DNA of 64,000 bases. Source: Symbiodinium natans. Taxonomy: Eukaryota; Sar; Dinophyceae; Suessiales; Symbiodiniaceae. The stretch lies in contig CAJNDS010002121.1 of assembly GCA_905221605.1 (NCBI GenBank), positions 397,501-461,500 on the forward strand, read 5' to 3'. The translations under genes and the position numbers were made by a program. Of the stretch, positions 1 to 10,829 are shown piece after piece. Below the pieces are notes generated by a model that worked only from the letters and a program-made list of their open reading frames with translations, did not search any database and was not told the origin of the DNA. Each line of letters begins with the position of its first letter. Positions within the stretch are counted from its first letter, which is position 1.

Positions 1-169
1 GGATGCAATCAACGCCAGTTGTTTAAGACTTGGGCTGCTGTGCATTGCAGTTCAGAGTACAGGCGTGGACACAGTTTTCATCGACGTCGGGGTCGAAGTG
101 GTTGGGGTTTTCCTGTCTGGGCAAGCGCTATCAACATTCCCTGAACCAACGTTTATCTACAAGAGCCTG

Positions 170-590
170 CAAACTTAAGCCCATAGAACTCTCATCCTTC
201 AGCCCCATACCCCGAAACCCTAAACCCTGTCCCTCCATTTCAAAAAGAGCCCAAAACCTACTAAACTCATTAGCGCCGCCAAGCCCGCCGAACCCATCAA
301 GCACATCAAACCCCTAAGCCCCACGAAGCCCAAGCCTAAAACCCTTAAACCTAGACACCTAGACCCTAGGCCCCTTAAGCCTAGAAGACTCTAAGCGCTA
401 CGCACTAAACCCCCAAGCCCCCGAACACCAAGCTTTACAAGCCTTAAGGCCCTGGAACTCCTCAACCCTATAAACCCCGAAGCCCCTTAAACCCTTGTCA
501 CCCCTATATCCCCGACACCCTAAACCCTAAACAGAAGAGGCTAAAAACCCTAAACCCCAAACCCCCAAAACCCCTAAGTTGCCCTGGAAC
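170..590. repeat. Degenerate C-strand telomere-like repeat
   Basis: Mostly variants of CCCTAAA (CCCCTAAG, CCCTTAAA, CCTAAACC) with no coding signal that I can support. It precedes the exon at 598 and would form the 3' part of an intron if the gene starts further upstream. Confidence 0.8.
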
Positions 591-597
591 TGCAAAG

Positions 598-664
598 GCG
601 GTCGCTCGTGTGGCCAGCGACGCCGAGCAGCGGCGCATCGACGCCACGCGCGCGGCCATGGAAG
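598..664 (+). CDS. Exon 1 of a charged coiled-coil-like gene (partial)
   Basis: One open frame (Ala/Arg/Glu/Asp-rich, containing VASDAEQRRIDATRAAM) runs from an AAAG acceptor to GAAG followed by a GC donor. It ends in phase 1. The next exon (1891) supplies exactly two bases, giving a continuous frame. GC-rich coding composition contrasts with the repeat around it. The composition suggests a helical charged segment; no domain is recognised. The gene start is not in view. Confidence 0.55.
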
Positions 665-830
665 GCGGGTGATAGGTTTGGGGTTTAGGGTTTGGGCTTT
701 AGGGTTTAGGGTCTAGGGTTTAGGGTTTAGTGTTTAGGGTTCAGGGGCTCAATGTTTAGGGTTCAGGGGCTCAATAATTAGGGTTTAGGGTGTAGGCTTG
801 AGGGTTTAGAGTTTGAAAATATATATGTTT
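665..830. repeat. G-strand telomere-like tract (5' part of an intron)
   Basis: TTTAGGG units with TTCAGGGG and TTTGGGG variants begin immediately after the exon donor, the orientation opposite to the tract before the exon. Confidence 0.8.
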
Positions 831-849
831 TAGTGTTCGTAGTGGGTTG

Positions 850-1860
850 GGGGCTCACAGCTCAATTAGGAGCTTGTAGGGCTGAAGTTAGGGCGTTAAG
901 TCAGTTAGCCATATTTCTATGGGGCTTGATTTGGGGTCCGTGTTTAAGTAGGGGCTGAGGGCTGCACTCGACGCGTTGCATTCCTCAGCTCATGTCCTGT
1001 TGCCAAAGATGTCCTTCATCCTGTCTCGGCGTCGAAGCTCTCTTCTCGAACATACTCATTCTGCTATTCGGCCTCTAAGCCTTCTTGAGACGCCCCTCCG
1101 CTACTCAACCAAAGTTGCGGTTTAGGGTCTATAGGGTTTAGGGTCTTTTGTGGTTTTGGGCCCAAAAAGGCTGCAACAGCAAACCTCGTTGTGAAGGTGC
1201 CTGCAAAGCAATCGTCCTCTTCTTCTTGCTGCTGGTGTCACTCTCTTCCAGACAGCACTCCGCATCGGCATGCAATCCTAAACCCTAAACCCGAAACCTC
1301 CGACTGATGCCTGCAAACCGTTTACCCGCAGAGCCCCGCTCATGCTCTGTGCCCAGAGTGTGCAAGTGCTCAATTCTAAATGGGCATTTCCCAAAACAGG
1401 GGTACCCTTTTTATATCCCAAATAGAATAGAATCCCCTTAAAGGGACCCCCCCCAAAACCCCTCGAAATTCACACCGGACAAAAAGCGCAGTCCCTTTTC
1501 GCTAGGTCTGGCACCTGGCATGAGGAGACTGATCTTTCTGGATCTTTTTAGTAAGGATCATGGGATTTTGAAGTTTCGGGGTAGGAAGAACATGCCCGTA
1601 TTGCTTCGGATTCATTGCCCTGGACAGACGACTGGCTAGAAGGCCCACACACACACTTACACACGAAACCAAGTAAACTTTCGCTAATTTGTAAAACAAC
1701 AACAATAACAATGCTGTTGGCGTCCACAACAAATGTTGGGCATTACGTTCATCAGTCAGCCTTCCAAAGTCAAAAGCTGCACTACCTCTGGCCGTGGCGT
1801 CTTCATGATCTGATAGTCAGCGTAACCCTAAACTCTAAACCCTAAACCCTAAACCCTAAA
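850..1860. other. Intronic interval without a supported gene
   Basis: Mixed unique sequence with scattered CCCTAAA/TTTAGGG. At 1395-1475 there is a short segment with a near-palindrome (GGGGTACCC, then CCCCTTAAAGGGACCCCCC) that resembles a segment near 55800-55860, so it is probably a small interspersed element. I see no supported exon. Confidence 0.5.
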
Positions 1861-1890
1861 TCCAAAAACCTTCCTTCACCCTATGGGCAG

Positions 1891-1957
1891 ACATGGATGC
1901 CATGATGGACGAAGCCGCCCGACGCTGGGGTCTCAGGGGCCACGGCGCCACGATAAG
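1891..1957 (+). CDS. Exon 2 of the charged coiled-coil-like gene
   Basis: Acceptor GGGCAG; the frame starts with two bases then MDAMMDEAARRWGLRGHG; donor AAG|GTTTAGGG, so the GT comes from the telomere-type repeat itself. It joins exon 1 (phase 1) and exon 3 (phase 2) without a break. Flanked by C-strand repeat (left) and G-strand repeat (right). Confidence 0.6.
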
Positions 1958-2354
1958 GTTTAGGGTTTACGGTTCTTGGGGGGTTTAGGGAATTAGGGGC
2001 TTATGGCTTGTAAGCTCTTTTGGCGTGGGCTAGGTAAGTGGTGAGGGTTAAACTGAGCTTACTGTGTAGGGCCACGTAGTGTTAGTGTTTCAAGGCTGTT
2101 TACTGTAGGCTTTGGGCTCGAGTTCGTTGAGGGCCGATAACCCTGAACGCTTTACATGCCCTAAACCCTATAGACACTTCAGACCCCATGTGCGGCTCAA
2201 GCTCGAACGCCTTGAAACTCCTGAAAGGCTATGGGCGTTACTTCTCTAACCATCAAGGAATAAGAAGCTTGAAATTTTATTACTCCTGCAAAGCCCTTTA
2301 AGCCCTAAGAAAGAGGCTTCAACTATTGTAAGATCTCTGAGGCTCCGCTGCGAG

Positions 2355-2402
2355 ACGTGAGGAGCGCGAGGCGCGCAGGCGCGGCATCGCCCCCACGGAA
2401 GG
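2355..2402 (+). CDS. Exon 3 of the charged coiled-coil-like gene
   Basis: Follows acceptor CTGCGAG; the frame reads REEREARRRGIAPTE and ends GG before GTTTAAG. The phase matches exons 2 and 4. Arg/Glu-rich, consistent with an extended helix. Confidence 0.5.
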
Positions 2403-2547
2403 GTTTAAGAGTTCGGGGTATTGGGGTTTTAGGGGTTTTAGGGTGTGAGGGTTTAGAGTTTGGGTTAAATTGGAGTGGGTAGCTTTAAGGGTACTGTAAT
2501 TGTTTTGAGCGGTAGGTTGAAGTTTGGCCATTGTTCTTATATGGAGT

Positions 2548-2690
2548 TAAACCCTAAACCCTAAACCCTAAACCCTAAACCCTAAACCCTAAACCCTAAA
2601 CCCTAAACCCTAAACCCTAAACCCTAAACCCTAAACCCTAAACCCTAAACCCTAAACCCTAAACCCTAAACCCTAAAAACCCTAAACCAT
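2548..2690. repeat. Near-perfect (CCCTAAA)n array
   Basis: About 18 consecutive CCCTAAA units, one of the cleanest interstitial telomere tracts in the window. It lies at the 3' end of the intron before the exon at 2723. Confidence 0.97.
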
Positions 2691-2722
2691 GAACATGTTT
2701 CCGTTCTGCCTAAACGCCTCAG

Positions 2723-2769
2723 GCGAGAGGCGAGACGGGAGCGCCAGGCGGCCACGAACGCTCGCGGGA
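2723..2769 (+). CDS. Exon 4 of the charged coiled-coil-like gene
   Basis: Acceptor CCTCAG; frame REARRERQAATNARG; ends one base into a codon before a GC donor (GCCTTAGGG). The phase matches exon 5, which supplies AT. Confidence 0.5.
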
Positions 2770-2939
2770 GCCTTAGGGTGTGACTTGAGGTTGAGGGTGT
2801 GCTGTCCGTTTAGGGCATTTTAACCCTAAACCCTAAACCCTAAACCCTAAACCCTAAACCGAGAGGTCTATACGGTTTTGGGTTTAGGGTTTAGGTTTTG
2901 AAGGCCTTTAGAGCTCCTGCAACGAGGAGAAGTCTGCAG

Positions 2940-3017
2940 ATTCCGATGTCCGATGCCTTCGAGCTCGGCAGTTCGATGCCGTCATGGAGGGTGCCCTGAA
3001 CATAGCCCAAACATGCT
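2940..3017 (+). CDS. Exon 5 of the charged coiled-coil-like gene
   Basis: Acceptor TCTGCAG; frame contains SDVRCLRARQFDAVMEGALN; donor GTTTAGGG directly at the start of a G-strand tract. The four preceding exons chain into it. Its continuation is uncertain because no downstream candidate matches phase 1 cleanly. Confidence 0.5.
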
Positions 3018-3375
3018 GTTTAGGGTTTAGGGTTTAGGGTTATCTGGGTTTAGGGTTTAGGGTTTAGGGTTTAGGGTTGTCTGGGTTTAGGGCTTAGGAC
3101 ATACTGCAATCCTGAGAACAGGAACCCCCGAAAGGATACCCTAGACTCCAAGCCCGAAACACTAAACTCACTAAACCCTAAACCCTAAACCCTATATTCA
3201 TCCCAGGGCCCCTGCACCTAAACCCCTAACTATAAACCTGATGCTCCAAACCCCCCAAGCCCTCAAACCTGATCTCCTGAATCCTCAAACCCACAAACCC
3301 TTCGCCCCTGAACCCTATCACACAATCACACACACACACACACACAAGGTCCCTGAGCACCCTAAGCGTAAACAG

Positions 3376-3399
3376 CCCCCCCCCCCCCCCCCCCCCCCC
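3376..3399. repeat. Poly-C homopolymer
   Basis: Uninterrupted run of about 24 C. One of several long C/G homopolymers here, others being at 6992-7006, 10692-10715, 23903-23927, 31179-31199 and 41014-41035. Confidence 0.95.
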
Positions 3400-3964
3400 A
3401 TTGAACCACCACAAAAACCTTAGCCCCTAAACCCTGAACCCCTAAAACCCCTAAAACCCCTAAACCCCCTAAAACCCCTAAAACCCAGAAAATCTTCTTT
3501 TGTTCCGCGGTGTTCGGCCCCCAGCGCTTTGACTTGTGCACATACTTCGCGCTGTGAAGATCGCAGCGTTTTAGAGCTGCTTGGCTGCAGAGGCTGGATG
3601 TCAGGGTTTAGGCTGCAGGGCTTGGGTTCAAGGATTGGGTTTAGCAAGACAAGTGCAGGGTTCAGCAGAAAGTGAAGGGTTTAGGGGGGTCTTAGGGGAT
3701 ATCAAAAGAAAGTGCAGGGTTTAGGCTTTAAGGCTTCGGTTCAAGGAGTGGGGTTTAGCAAGACAAGTGCAAGGTGTAGGGTTTTGGGTTTGACAACAGA
3801 GCAGTGTAGGGTACATTCCATCCACAACCCCCTTCCCTCCAAATATTATCCTTTCTGCCCGGGTGAGAGGGTTCAGGGTTTCGGGTTTCAGGGTTTAGGG
3901 TTCTGCGCGTACAGCAGCAAGCAGTTGGGATCAATCACCACAAGATGTTCGCATGACGTATGCC

Positions 3965-4045
3965 GAGCACTTTATTCTAGAGGTAGGAATAATTAACAAT
4001 GGTATTCCCTTGTGGTCCTTATATAAATATACAGAAAGGGACACA
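3965..4045. mobile_element. Possible MITE family H copy (degenerate)
   Basis: Contains AGGAATAATTAACAATGGTATTCCCTT then GGTCCTTATATAAATATAC, resembling the 31835 and 56410 elements (GGTCGGAATAA...TGGTATTCCC). Short and diverged. Confidence 0.35.
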
Positions 4046-4151
4046 ATAACCCGAACGCCTACAGCTGAAACAATATCACTACACTTCCAAGATGTAGCAA
4101 TTTGGCTGCCATGAACGTCACAATCTGCAATGCTGTGTATACGCCGTAAGC

Positions 4152-4450
4152 CTGCAGCCCTAAACCCCTAAACCCCTAAACCCCTAAACCCCTAAACCCC
4201 TAAACCCCTAAACCCCTAAACCCCTAAACCCCTAAACCCCTAAACCCCTAAACCCCTAAACCCCTAAACCCCTAAACCCCTAAACCCATAAACCCCTAAA
4301 CCCCTAAACCCTAAACCCCTAAACCCCTAAACCCCTAAACCCTAACCCCTAAACCCCTAAACCCCTAAACCCTTTAGCCCCAATCCCTAAACCCTAAACC
4401 CTAAACCCTAAAGCCCTAAACCCTAAACCCCTAAACTCTAAACCCTAAAC
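4152..4450. repeat. (CCCCTAAA)n / (CCCTAAA)n array
   Basis: Long C-strand array in which the dominant unit is the 8-mer CCCCTAAA rather than the 7-mer, changing to CCCTAAA at its right end, directly before the exon at 4471. Confidence 0.95.
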
Positions 4451-4470
4451 CCCCCGAAACCCCCCAAAAG

Positions 4471-4556
4471 GAGCTCATGGAGGAGACCGCAGCATCGGGT
4501 GCCTCCACCAGGGCGCCCCAGAGGCCGCCGGAGCTGAGGGAAGTTTGGACTCCTTT
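4471..4556 (+). CDS. Candidate exon, unassigned
   Basis: GC-rich island between C-strand repeat (left) and GTAGGGTTTAGGG (right). The frame starting ELMEETAASGASTRAPQRPP is open to a TAG overlapping the donor; a second frame is also open. No domain recognised. Confidence 0.4.
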
Positions 4557-4645
4557 GTAGGGTTTAGGGTTTAGGGTTCAGGGTTCAGGGTTAGGGTTTA
4601 AATTTAGGGTTTAGGTTTCTTCGTTTAAAGTGTGATGTTTGTTCT

Positions 4646-4646
<1 letters not shown>

Positions 4647-4680
<34 letters not shown>
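4647..4680. repeat. Poly-T tract
   Basis: Run of about 34 T at the boundary between a telomere-like tract and unique sequence. Confidence 0.9.
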
Positions 4681-4684
<4 letters not shown>

Positions 4685-5651
4685 GTGTTTAAGTTTTTTG
4701 ATGTTTAGGTTAATAGGGTTTGGGGGGCTTGCTTATGCAGAATTTTCTTAGGATTTGTTGGTCGGGCTTAGGCTTTATGTCGGGTTTGGGGGGTTTCGGG
4801 GATCTGTTAGGTGTTTTTTGGTGTATGTAGGGTTTGCTTAGGATTGTATAGGGCTTATAGGTTTTGGGGGTTTAGGGTTTAGGGGTTGGGGTTTAGGTTT
4901 TAGGGTGTAGGGTTTGGGGGACTTAGGCTTTAGGGGTTAGGTTTTGGGGTTTGGGATTTCGGGCTGAGGGTTTAGGCTGCAGGTTTTAGGGTTGATTTCG
5001 GGCTGCTTAGAGTGATTTAGCGGTTGAGGAGTTGAGCTAGGGCCAGAGTGGGCCTTTATTCCGATTGGGTCAGTTTCCCTTATGAAGCTTATCAAGCCAA
5101 CAGGCCACAGACACTGGGGCCTAGTCTGTGGTCTACTGGTTTCAGCATTTTTGGGGTGCCGGGCACCAAGGGTTTTCAGAGTTTCGGGGTACGGGTGCAG
5201 GGCTTAGAGGTGTAGGGTTAAGGCTTTCTGAGTGTAAGGGTGCAGGGGTCGAAAGGCTTAGGGATCAAGGGTTGAGGGTTTAGGGGTTGTTGAGGGGTTG
5301 TCAAGGGTTTAGGATTGATGCGTGTAGGGGTGCAAGGTTTTGGGGTTTAGGGTTTAGGGTTTAGGGCTCAAGAGCCACGTTTGGGCCTTCTGAGCCTTTC
5401 TGAGCGCGGGTTTCACCCAGCGACCTGCACAATTGCAGCCACCTATCACCCCTCAGCCCTATACACACCCGAGAAAGAAGTGGATTTCCGGCTTAGGGGG
5501 CCCCCTGGCAGTCAATGGACCAGCCAGAAGGGCAGACAAGCTTCGCATGCTATGGGGTCTTGGGGGTCATAAAGGGAGCAGTAATTATTCCGACCCCTGC
5601 ATTAGCCGGAATGTGCAATGGCTTAGGGTTTAGGGTTTCTGGGCTAAACAG

Positions 5652-5706
5652 GCGTGTGGTGAGCTGGCGGCACGGAACAAGCAGCAGATGGAAGCGCATG
5701 GGAAAG
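5652..5706 (+). CDS. Candidate exon, unassigned
   Basis: Acceptor CTAAACAG; frame ACGELAARNKQQMEAHGK; GC donor after GGGAAAG. Composition resembles the helical exons at 0.6-3 kb. It does not sit between C- and G-strand tracts. Confidence 0.4.
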
Positions 5707-5994
5707 GCAAAAACCTACTAAACCACACAAGACCCCAAGTGCGCGAAGCCTTATCGGCTTGACCCGAAACCTGAAGAAAACGTCCTCAACCGTAATCCCG
5801 AAAACCTAAACCCAGAAACCCTAAACTTGGCAATTCCTGAGCCCCTGAACCCCAAACCCCTCGCCCTCCAAATTGTCAACCCATGAACCCATACCCTAAA
5901 CCCAAACCCTAAAGCCCTAACCCCCAAACCCCTAAACCCCTAAACCCCAAACCAAAACCCCAACCCCAAACCCTAAACCATAACTATCTTCCAG

Positions 5995-6061
5995 GATACG
6001 CGGCTACTTGGCCGGGGCCCTCTGCTTGGCCACCCTGCTTGCGGCCGGGGGCTTGGAGAGG
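5995..6061 (+). CDS. Candidate exon encoding a hydrophobic segment
   Basis: Acceptor TATCTTCCAG preceded by C-strand repeat; frame IRGYLAGALCLATLLAAGGL is a plausible membrane helix or signal anchor; donor in GGTTGTGGG, then G-strand repeat. Confidence 0.5.
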
Positions 6062-6243
6062 GTTGTGGGTTTAGGGCTTGGAGTTTAAGGTTTAGGGCGT
6101 TTAGGGTTTAGGGTTGAGGGCTTATTGAGCTTTTTTGGGGTTTGCTCGGAACCTTACCCCCCTGAGCCCTAATTGTGGGCTGGGGGTTTACTGAGTTTTT
6201 TGGGGGTTGCGGGCTTCTTTGGTGCGCGTGGGGTGTTGTCTGC

Positions 6244-6291
6244 GTCGACACCAACGAATTGACTGAAGACGTCCGGCACGAGTTGCTGAAC
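6244..6291 (+). CDS. Possible exon, weak
   Basis: Open frame VDTNELTEDVRHELLN inside a repeat-rich region, but there is no clear acceptor. Confidence 0.2.
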
Positions 6292-7200
6292 CCAAAACCC
6301 TGAATTTTGGGTTGAGGGCTTAGGGCTTAGGATTTGGGGTTTAGGGTTTAGGGCTTAGGGTTTCGGAGGCATAACACAAGCTCCTACGCCCCACGGAGCC
6401 TTCAACCTCCGCACCCTCCGAAGCCTTCTGCCCCTACGCCCGAGTTTAGGGTCTAGGGTTTGGGGTTTAGGGGTTAGGGTTTAGGGTTTAGGGTAGGGTT
6501 CAGGGTTGAATTTCCTAATCTCCCCTGGACCTTGGTCCTTCATGTTTTGGGAATAATGGCTGGAACCGAAAACCCACAAGCCCTATACCCTACAGACTCT
6601 AGAGCCCTAAACGTAAATACTTGGCGATGGTGGTAAACTCTAAAACGCCTAAGGTGGTCTGCTGGCACGGCCAGCAGGGAAGCGCAGCTGAGCCCAGCTC
6701 CTTGCCAAAACATGCAGTGAAAGGGGGGGTGGGGGGGGGCGACTAACCGTAAGACCTGAAAGGAGGGGGGAGGGGATCTTTGGGGTTTTAGGTTCAAGGT
6801 TTATAGTGTGGGGACTGCGAGAGTGGTAAGGTCCCTAGGTTTTCGGGTTTTGCTGACCTTGAAGCCAGACTTATTGGGCTGCTATGAGGCAGAATTAGAA
6901 ACTGTTTCTCCCTGGAAAAACTCAGCCAGTTGAGCCCTACCCTACCCGAACCCTCAACCCTAAACCCCTTAAACCCTAAACCCTAAGCCCAGGGGGGGGG
7001 GGGGGGCTCCAACGGTTTCGGGTGCCCTAAGTTAGATCAGCTTCCTGGGAATCAGGTGCCGTGTAGAAGCCCTTGAAGGGCCTTATAAGGTACCTCATCG
7101 CCTCGTTCCTTACGAAGCACCAGTAGTTTAGGACTTAGGGTTTCAAGAGTTTGTTTGGCTTCAGGAGCTCACAACCAGCTAAATTCCTAAGCGCAGCTAC

Positions 7201-7422
7201 TTGGACGCAGATTACATTCCGATAACAGGGGTGCCATGTGCCCTTATGTTGGTGTGGATTGAAGGCTATCATGAATTATCAGTACAGGATGCTTTGGTGC
7301 TTCCACAACGGCCAGCGTTTGCAATTGTCCTCCATGCCGTGCAAGTCCAGGCCACCGTTCGCCTATTGACCTCCTCCTTTTCAGGACTGCCGCCGAGTTG
7401 GGTTGAGGTCGAGGGTTCCTAA
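7201..7422 (+). CDS. Open reading frame of uncertain status
   Basis: A 73-codon open frame in a stretch free of telomeric repeat, containing an acceptor-like CGCAG just upstream. Mixed hydrophobic composition; no family recognised. It could be an exon, a decayed coding fragment or chance. Confidence 0.25.
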   Translation: MDADYIPITGVPCALMLVWIEGYHELSVQDALVLPQRPAFAIVLHAVQVQATVRLLTSSFSGLPPSWVEVEGS

Positions 7423-7890
7423 GCCCTAAAGGGTTTCGGTTTTAGGGCTTAAATGGAAACCGTGAAGGTCTTTTGGAGTTTCGGGTTTGGGGGTTTACGC
7501 GTAGGGTGTATCAGCTCCGTCCGAACCCTACGGGCCTTGCACCCGGCGAAGGATTCATGGGGCATATTGGTTTTAAACTGGACGCTGTATAGGGCTTTTG
7601 GGATTTGGGGGGTTCAGAGGGTTTAGGGTTTGGGGGCTTCGTCGAAGGCCTCAGGATGTGGGCTTTCCGGCTTGTAGTTGTTGAGGGTTTAGGGTTTGGG
7701 ATTTAGGGTTTACGGTTTAGGGTGGAGGGTTCAGGCTTCGGGTTTAGGCTGATTTCGGTCTTCGGGCTTAGGATGGTGTGGGGTTGAGGGTTTTGGGGCT
7801 TGGGGCTCGGAGTTGAGGTGTTACAAGGTTTGGGGGGCCCTAAACCCTAAACCCTAAACCCTAAACCCTAAACCCTAAACTCTTATCAAG

Positions 7891-7994
7891 TTTTCTGCGC
7901 ATGTCTTCGGGCCACAGCGGCAAGGACGAGAGCTTCTTCCTTCATGTCCTGCGGAAGCGCTGCGCTCTGCGGCGTGTTGGCTCTGGACCCCGGG
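7891..7994 (+). CDS. Candidate exon, possibly 5' part of the RNase T2-like gene
   Basis: Acceptor ATCAAG after (CCCTAAA)n; frame reads FLRMSSGHSGKDESFFLHVL followed by a basic stretch; donor GTTTTGGG. It lies 400 bp upstream of the exon carrying the first RNase T2 motif. Its membership in that gene is inferred from position only. Confidence 0.45.
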
Positions 7995-8392
7995 GTTTTG
8001 GGCTTTAGGTTTAGGGTTTAAGGCCTCGGGTTTTTCAGGGTTTAGGGCTTAGGGTGCAGGGCTTCGGACTTTGGGCCTACCAGGTTTCCCCCAATTTTTT
8101 ATACGGACTCTTTCCACTCCCCATTGAGGGCAGGGTGATGAGGGGGATCCAGGAGCTCGCTGCACTTGTTGTCGACCTAGGCACTCTTCCCAACCCCAAA
8201 CCGCAAACCCCAACCCGAAACCCTAAACCCTAAACCCCTAAACCCTAAACCCTAAGCCCCAACCCCCAAACCCTGTAAACCTAAACCCTAAATCCCAACC
8301 CCAAACCCCAAACCCTAAACCCTAAATCCTAAACCCTAAACCCTAAACCCTGTAAACCCAAACCCTAGACCCCACCTTCTAGACCCTTGCAG

Positions 8393-8458
8393 GAATCGGG
8401 GTTGGGCCCCGGCCTCTACGCGCACAAGGATGCCACCGTCCATGGACTCTGGCCTCAG
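8393..8458 (+). CDS. RNase T2-like gene, exon with catalytic motif I (HGLWP)
   Basis: Phase 0 exon of 22 codons after acceptor CTTGCAG, ending CAG|GTGATT. It contains GPGLYAHKDATVHGLWPQ. HGLWP is the first conserved active-site segment of the T2 ribonuclease family, whose His acts in 2',3'-cyclizing cleavage of single-stranded RNA. Family proteins are usually secreted or vacuolar; no signal peptide exon was identified. The second motif is on the exon at 13401. A C-strand tract precedes it and a long G-strand tract follows. Confidence 0.7.
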
Positions 8459-8475
8459 GTGATTCTCGGCAGCGT

Positions 8476-9090
8476 CTCATTAGGGTTTAGGGTTTAGGGG
8501 TTAGGGGTTTAGGGTTTAGGGTGTAGGGTGTAGGGTGTCGGTTTAGGGTTTAGGGGTAGTTTAGGGGTAGTTTAGGGTGTGGGGTGTAGGGTTTAGGGTT
8601 TAGGGTTTAGGGGTTTAGGGGTTTAGGCTTTAGGGGTTCAGGGGTTTAGGGGTTTAGGGGTTTAGGGTTTAGGGTTTAGGGTATGGGGCTTAGGGGTTTA
8701 GGGTTTAGGGGTTTAGGGATTAGGGCTTGGGGCTTAGGGTGAAGGGGTCAGGGGTTTAGGGGTTTAGGGGTTTGGGGTTTAGGGGTTTAGGGTTTAGAGT
8801 TTTTAGGGTTTAGGGATTTAGGGTTCTAGTGTTTAGGGGTTTTGGGTTTTAGGGTGTAGGGGTTTAGGGGTTTGGGGGTTTAGGGGTTTTGGGGTTTGGG
8901 GGTTTAGGGCTTCGGGGTTTAGGGGTTTAGGGTTTAGGGTTTGGGGGTTTGGTTTAGGGGTTTAGGGGTTTCAGCGGTTTCGGGGTTTTGGGGGGTTAAG
9001 GTACTTTAGGGTTTAGAGGTGTAGAGTTTTTAGGGGTTTAGGGTTTAGGGATGGTTTAGGCATTTAGGGTTTAGGGCTTTGAAAGGATTT
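8476..9090. repeat. Long G-strand telomere-like array, degenerate
   Basis: About 600 bp of TTTAGGG, TTTAGGGG, TTTGGGG and related units, all in one orientation, forming the 5' part of the intron after the HGLWP exon. Confidence 0.95.
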
Positions 9091-9446
9091 CCCCTAAGCC
9101 CTTAGCCTGCCCTAAGGTCCAAACAGGTTTTTGGTCTCCAGAAGTCTCGTTGATTAATTTCTGAAGTTTCTTGGTGTTTGTTTAGGGCTGTCAGGGCTTT
9201 TTTAGGGTTTCCTTGAAGGTGATTCAAGGGTTGCTACCCCGAACCCTAAACCCCAAACCCTAAACCCTGATGTGCAGTGCTTTTAGGGGCTTTGTCCCAG
9301 GTGATGCTTGGCTCAGGGCTCCAAGTGCTTTAGGGGTTTAAGGGTTGTCTTTAAGGGTTTTTGAATCCTCATAGACATTGTTAAAGGGTTTTGGATCTAG
9401 GGCTTTCAGGATTGTAGGGGTTTGAGTGTTTTAGGGTTTGTTTCTT

Positions 9447-9478
9447 TTTTTTTTTTTTTTGGGGGGGGGGGGGTGGGG
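9447..9478. repeat. T(n)G(n) homopolymer junction
   Basis: A run of T passes directly into a run of G. The same junction type is seen at 45060-45081 and 50212-50240, and its complement C(n)A(n) at 31901-31920 and 44972-45006. In the 44961 element these form the terminal inverted repeat. Confidence 0.85.
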
Positions 9479-9499
9479 GGTTAGTTTTATTTCTCAGCG

Positions 9500-9890
9500 T
9501 GGGTGCTCATGAAAGAGTATTCCTTCGCGCCGGTGTATTGGCGCGCTATCCACTCTGTGCTGTTGGGCCTCGTCCGCCAAAAGGGATTTCCCAAGATGTT
9601 CTGGACGATTTCTCCCTACGATTTCAAAGTTCAAGCCAGAACACCTGTTCAAGGACGTTGCCCAGACGTCATCCTCGCCGACTGCGCTGTGTCTCCAACA
9701 CAGCAAGAAGTGCTCTGTTCCGAGAGAGCCCCGTTCCCTGTTCATGGCGGGCTTCGTCTGCAAGAGCAACTCCCACCAGAACCCGGGTCGCGTTTCCAAA
9801 GACCCTACACTGCCCGAGACATCTCCGTGAGCACCTTTAACATTTCCATACACCGCATGGCCAAGAGCGAGCCGTCCTAGTTCGTTTTGG
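9500..9890 (+). pseudogene. Decayed Helitron-like Rep/helicase fragment (tentative)
   Basis: A 390-bp repeat-free block. The frame from 9503 reads YWRAIHSVLLGLVRQKGFPK then MFWTISPYDF, which resembles the 'GxP..F.T..PyeW' segment of Helitron-like N-terminal domains that I know from dinoflagellate genomes. Homology-like sequence continues in another frame (FMAGFVCKSNSHQNPG), implying frameshifts. The block is open for 175 codons on the minus strand, which I read as a shadow. No terminal hairpin was seen. The family call is from memory of motif style only. Confidence 0.35.
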
Positions 9891-10691
9891 AGAACGTGAA
9901 GGGGTGGCTGAAAACATGCCTTTGCCAAGCCGGATCTGCGCGAGTCAGGTCTCGCAGTAGAAGGTCTAGCAATCCTACGGAATGTCCGCCTGGAAGAACC
10001 CACAGACATACAGAAACTCACTCTCTAGACCCTAATCCCCAAAGCCTAAACCCTAAACCCCAGTTTTTTTGTCGGGTTGCAGTTAGAACTGTTGTTCAAG
10101 GTTGTTGGACCGAAGGTTATAGAGGCTTTCGGGATTTAGGTGCCGGGGTTTGCGCCTCGGGTGGCTGCGGGTTTGGGATGTGAGGTTGCAGGTTTCAGGC
10201 TTGGGGTGTAGGGTTAAGGGTTTAGGGCTTAGGGTCTAGGGTTTACTTGGGGTCACAAGACCCAGCTCACTTAAATACGCCTAAGCAAACTCCCAAGCCC
10301 CATTACATCTAACTACTAATTATGAGCTCTACAGCCTACAGCCAAGAATGAAACCCTTCAGCCGTAAACCCCCAAACCTTCAATGCTAAACCAATCCCTA
10401 AGTAGGAAAATAATCTCTAAACCCTTCTACACCTCAATCCTAATTCGTAAGCCCTAAGCCCTAAAGACCCTGAGTCCCAAACATCAGACCAAAAGAACCA
10501 GCGCGGCGAGGGTTTAGAGCGTTGTTCCCTGTAAGCGCTTGAGCCAAGGGTCCTCGCGCGGTACTATTACGGCGTTAGTCCACGAACACGATTTGGCGTT
10601 CAGACTTCTTTGCTACAGAGCACATTAAAACCATAGATAAGCCCTATGCCCTAAACCCTAAACCCTAAACCCTAACCCCCACACCCCCACG

Positions 10692-10715
10692 CCCCCCCCC
10701 CCCCCCCCCCCCCCC
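10692..10715. repeat. Poly-C homopolymer
   Basis: Run of about 24 C directly upstream of the candidate exon at 10742. Confidence 0.95.
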
Positions 10716-10741
10716 TGCCGCCCCCGCCATGTTTCTACAAG

Positions 10742-10829
10742 TGAACCCATCTGGGATGAAGACCAAGGCCGCCCTACGGAACCGCCAAGTGCATCCCGCC
10801 GCGATCCCACGCCGCGGCCGAAGATGAGG
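10742..10829 (+). CDS. Candidate exon within the RNase T2-like interval
   Basis: Acceptor CTACAAG; one base then 29 codons with EPIWDEDQGRPTEPPSASRR; donor at GG|GTTTGGGG. Pro/Arg-rich. Its phase does not match the HGLWP exon, so it may use another donor or belong to a different transcript. Confidence 0.4.

Noticed and set aside
2548-2690. True chromosome-end telomere
   Set aside because: Tracts occur throughout the window in both orientations and are flanked by exons and MITEs; no terminal array is present.
3500-3560. Candidate exon with KIFFCSAVFGPQRFDL
   Set aside because: It does not fit the phase of the neighbouring exons and hits a stop; no clear donor.
9494-10021. 175-codon minus-strand open frame
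   Set aside because: No acceptor or domain; all other convincing coding is on the + strand, and the + strand here carries a better protein-like segment.
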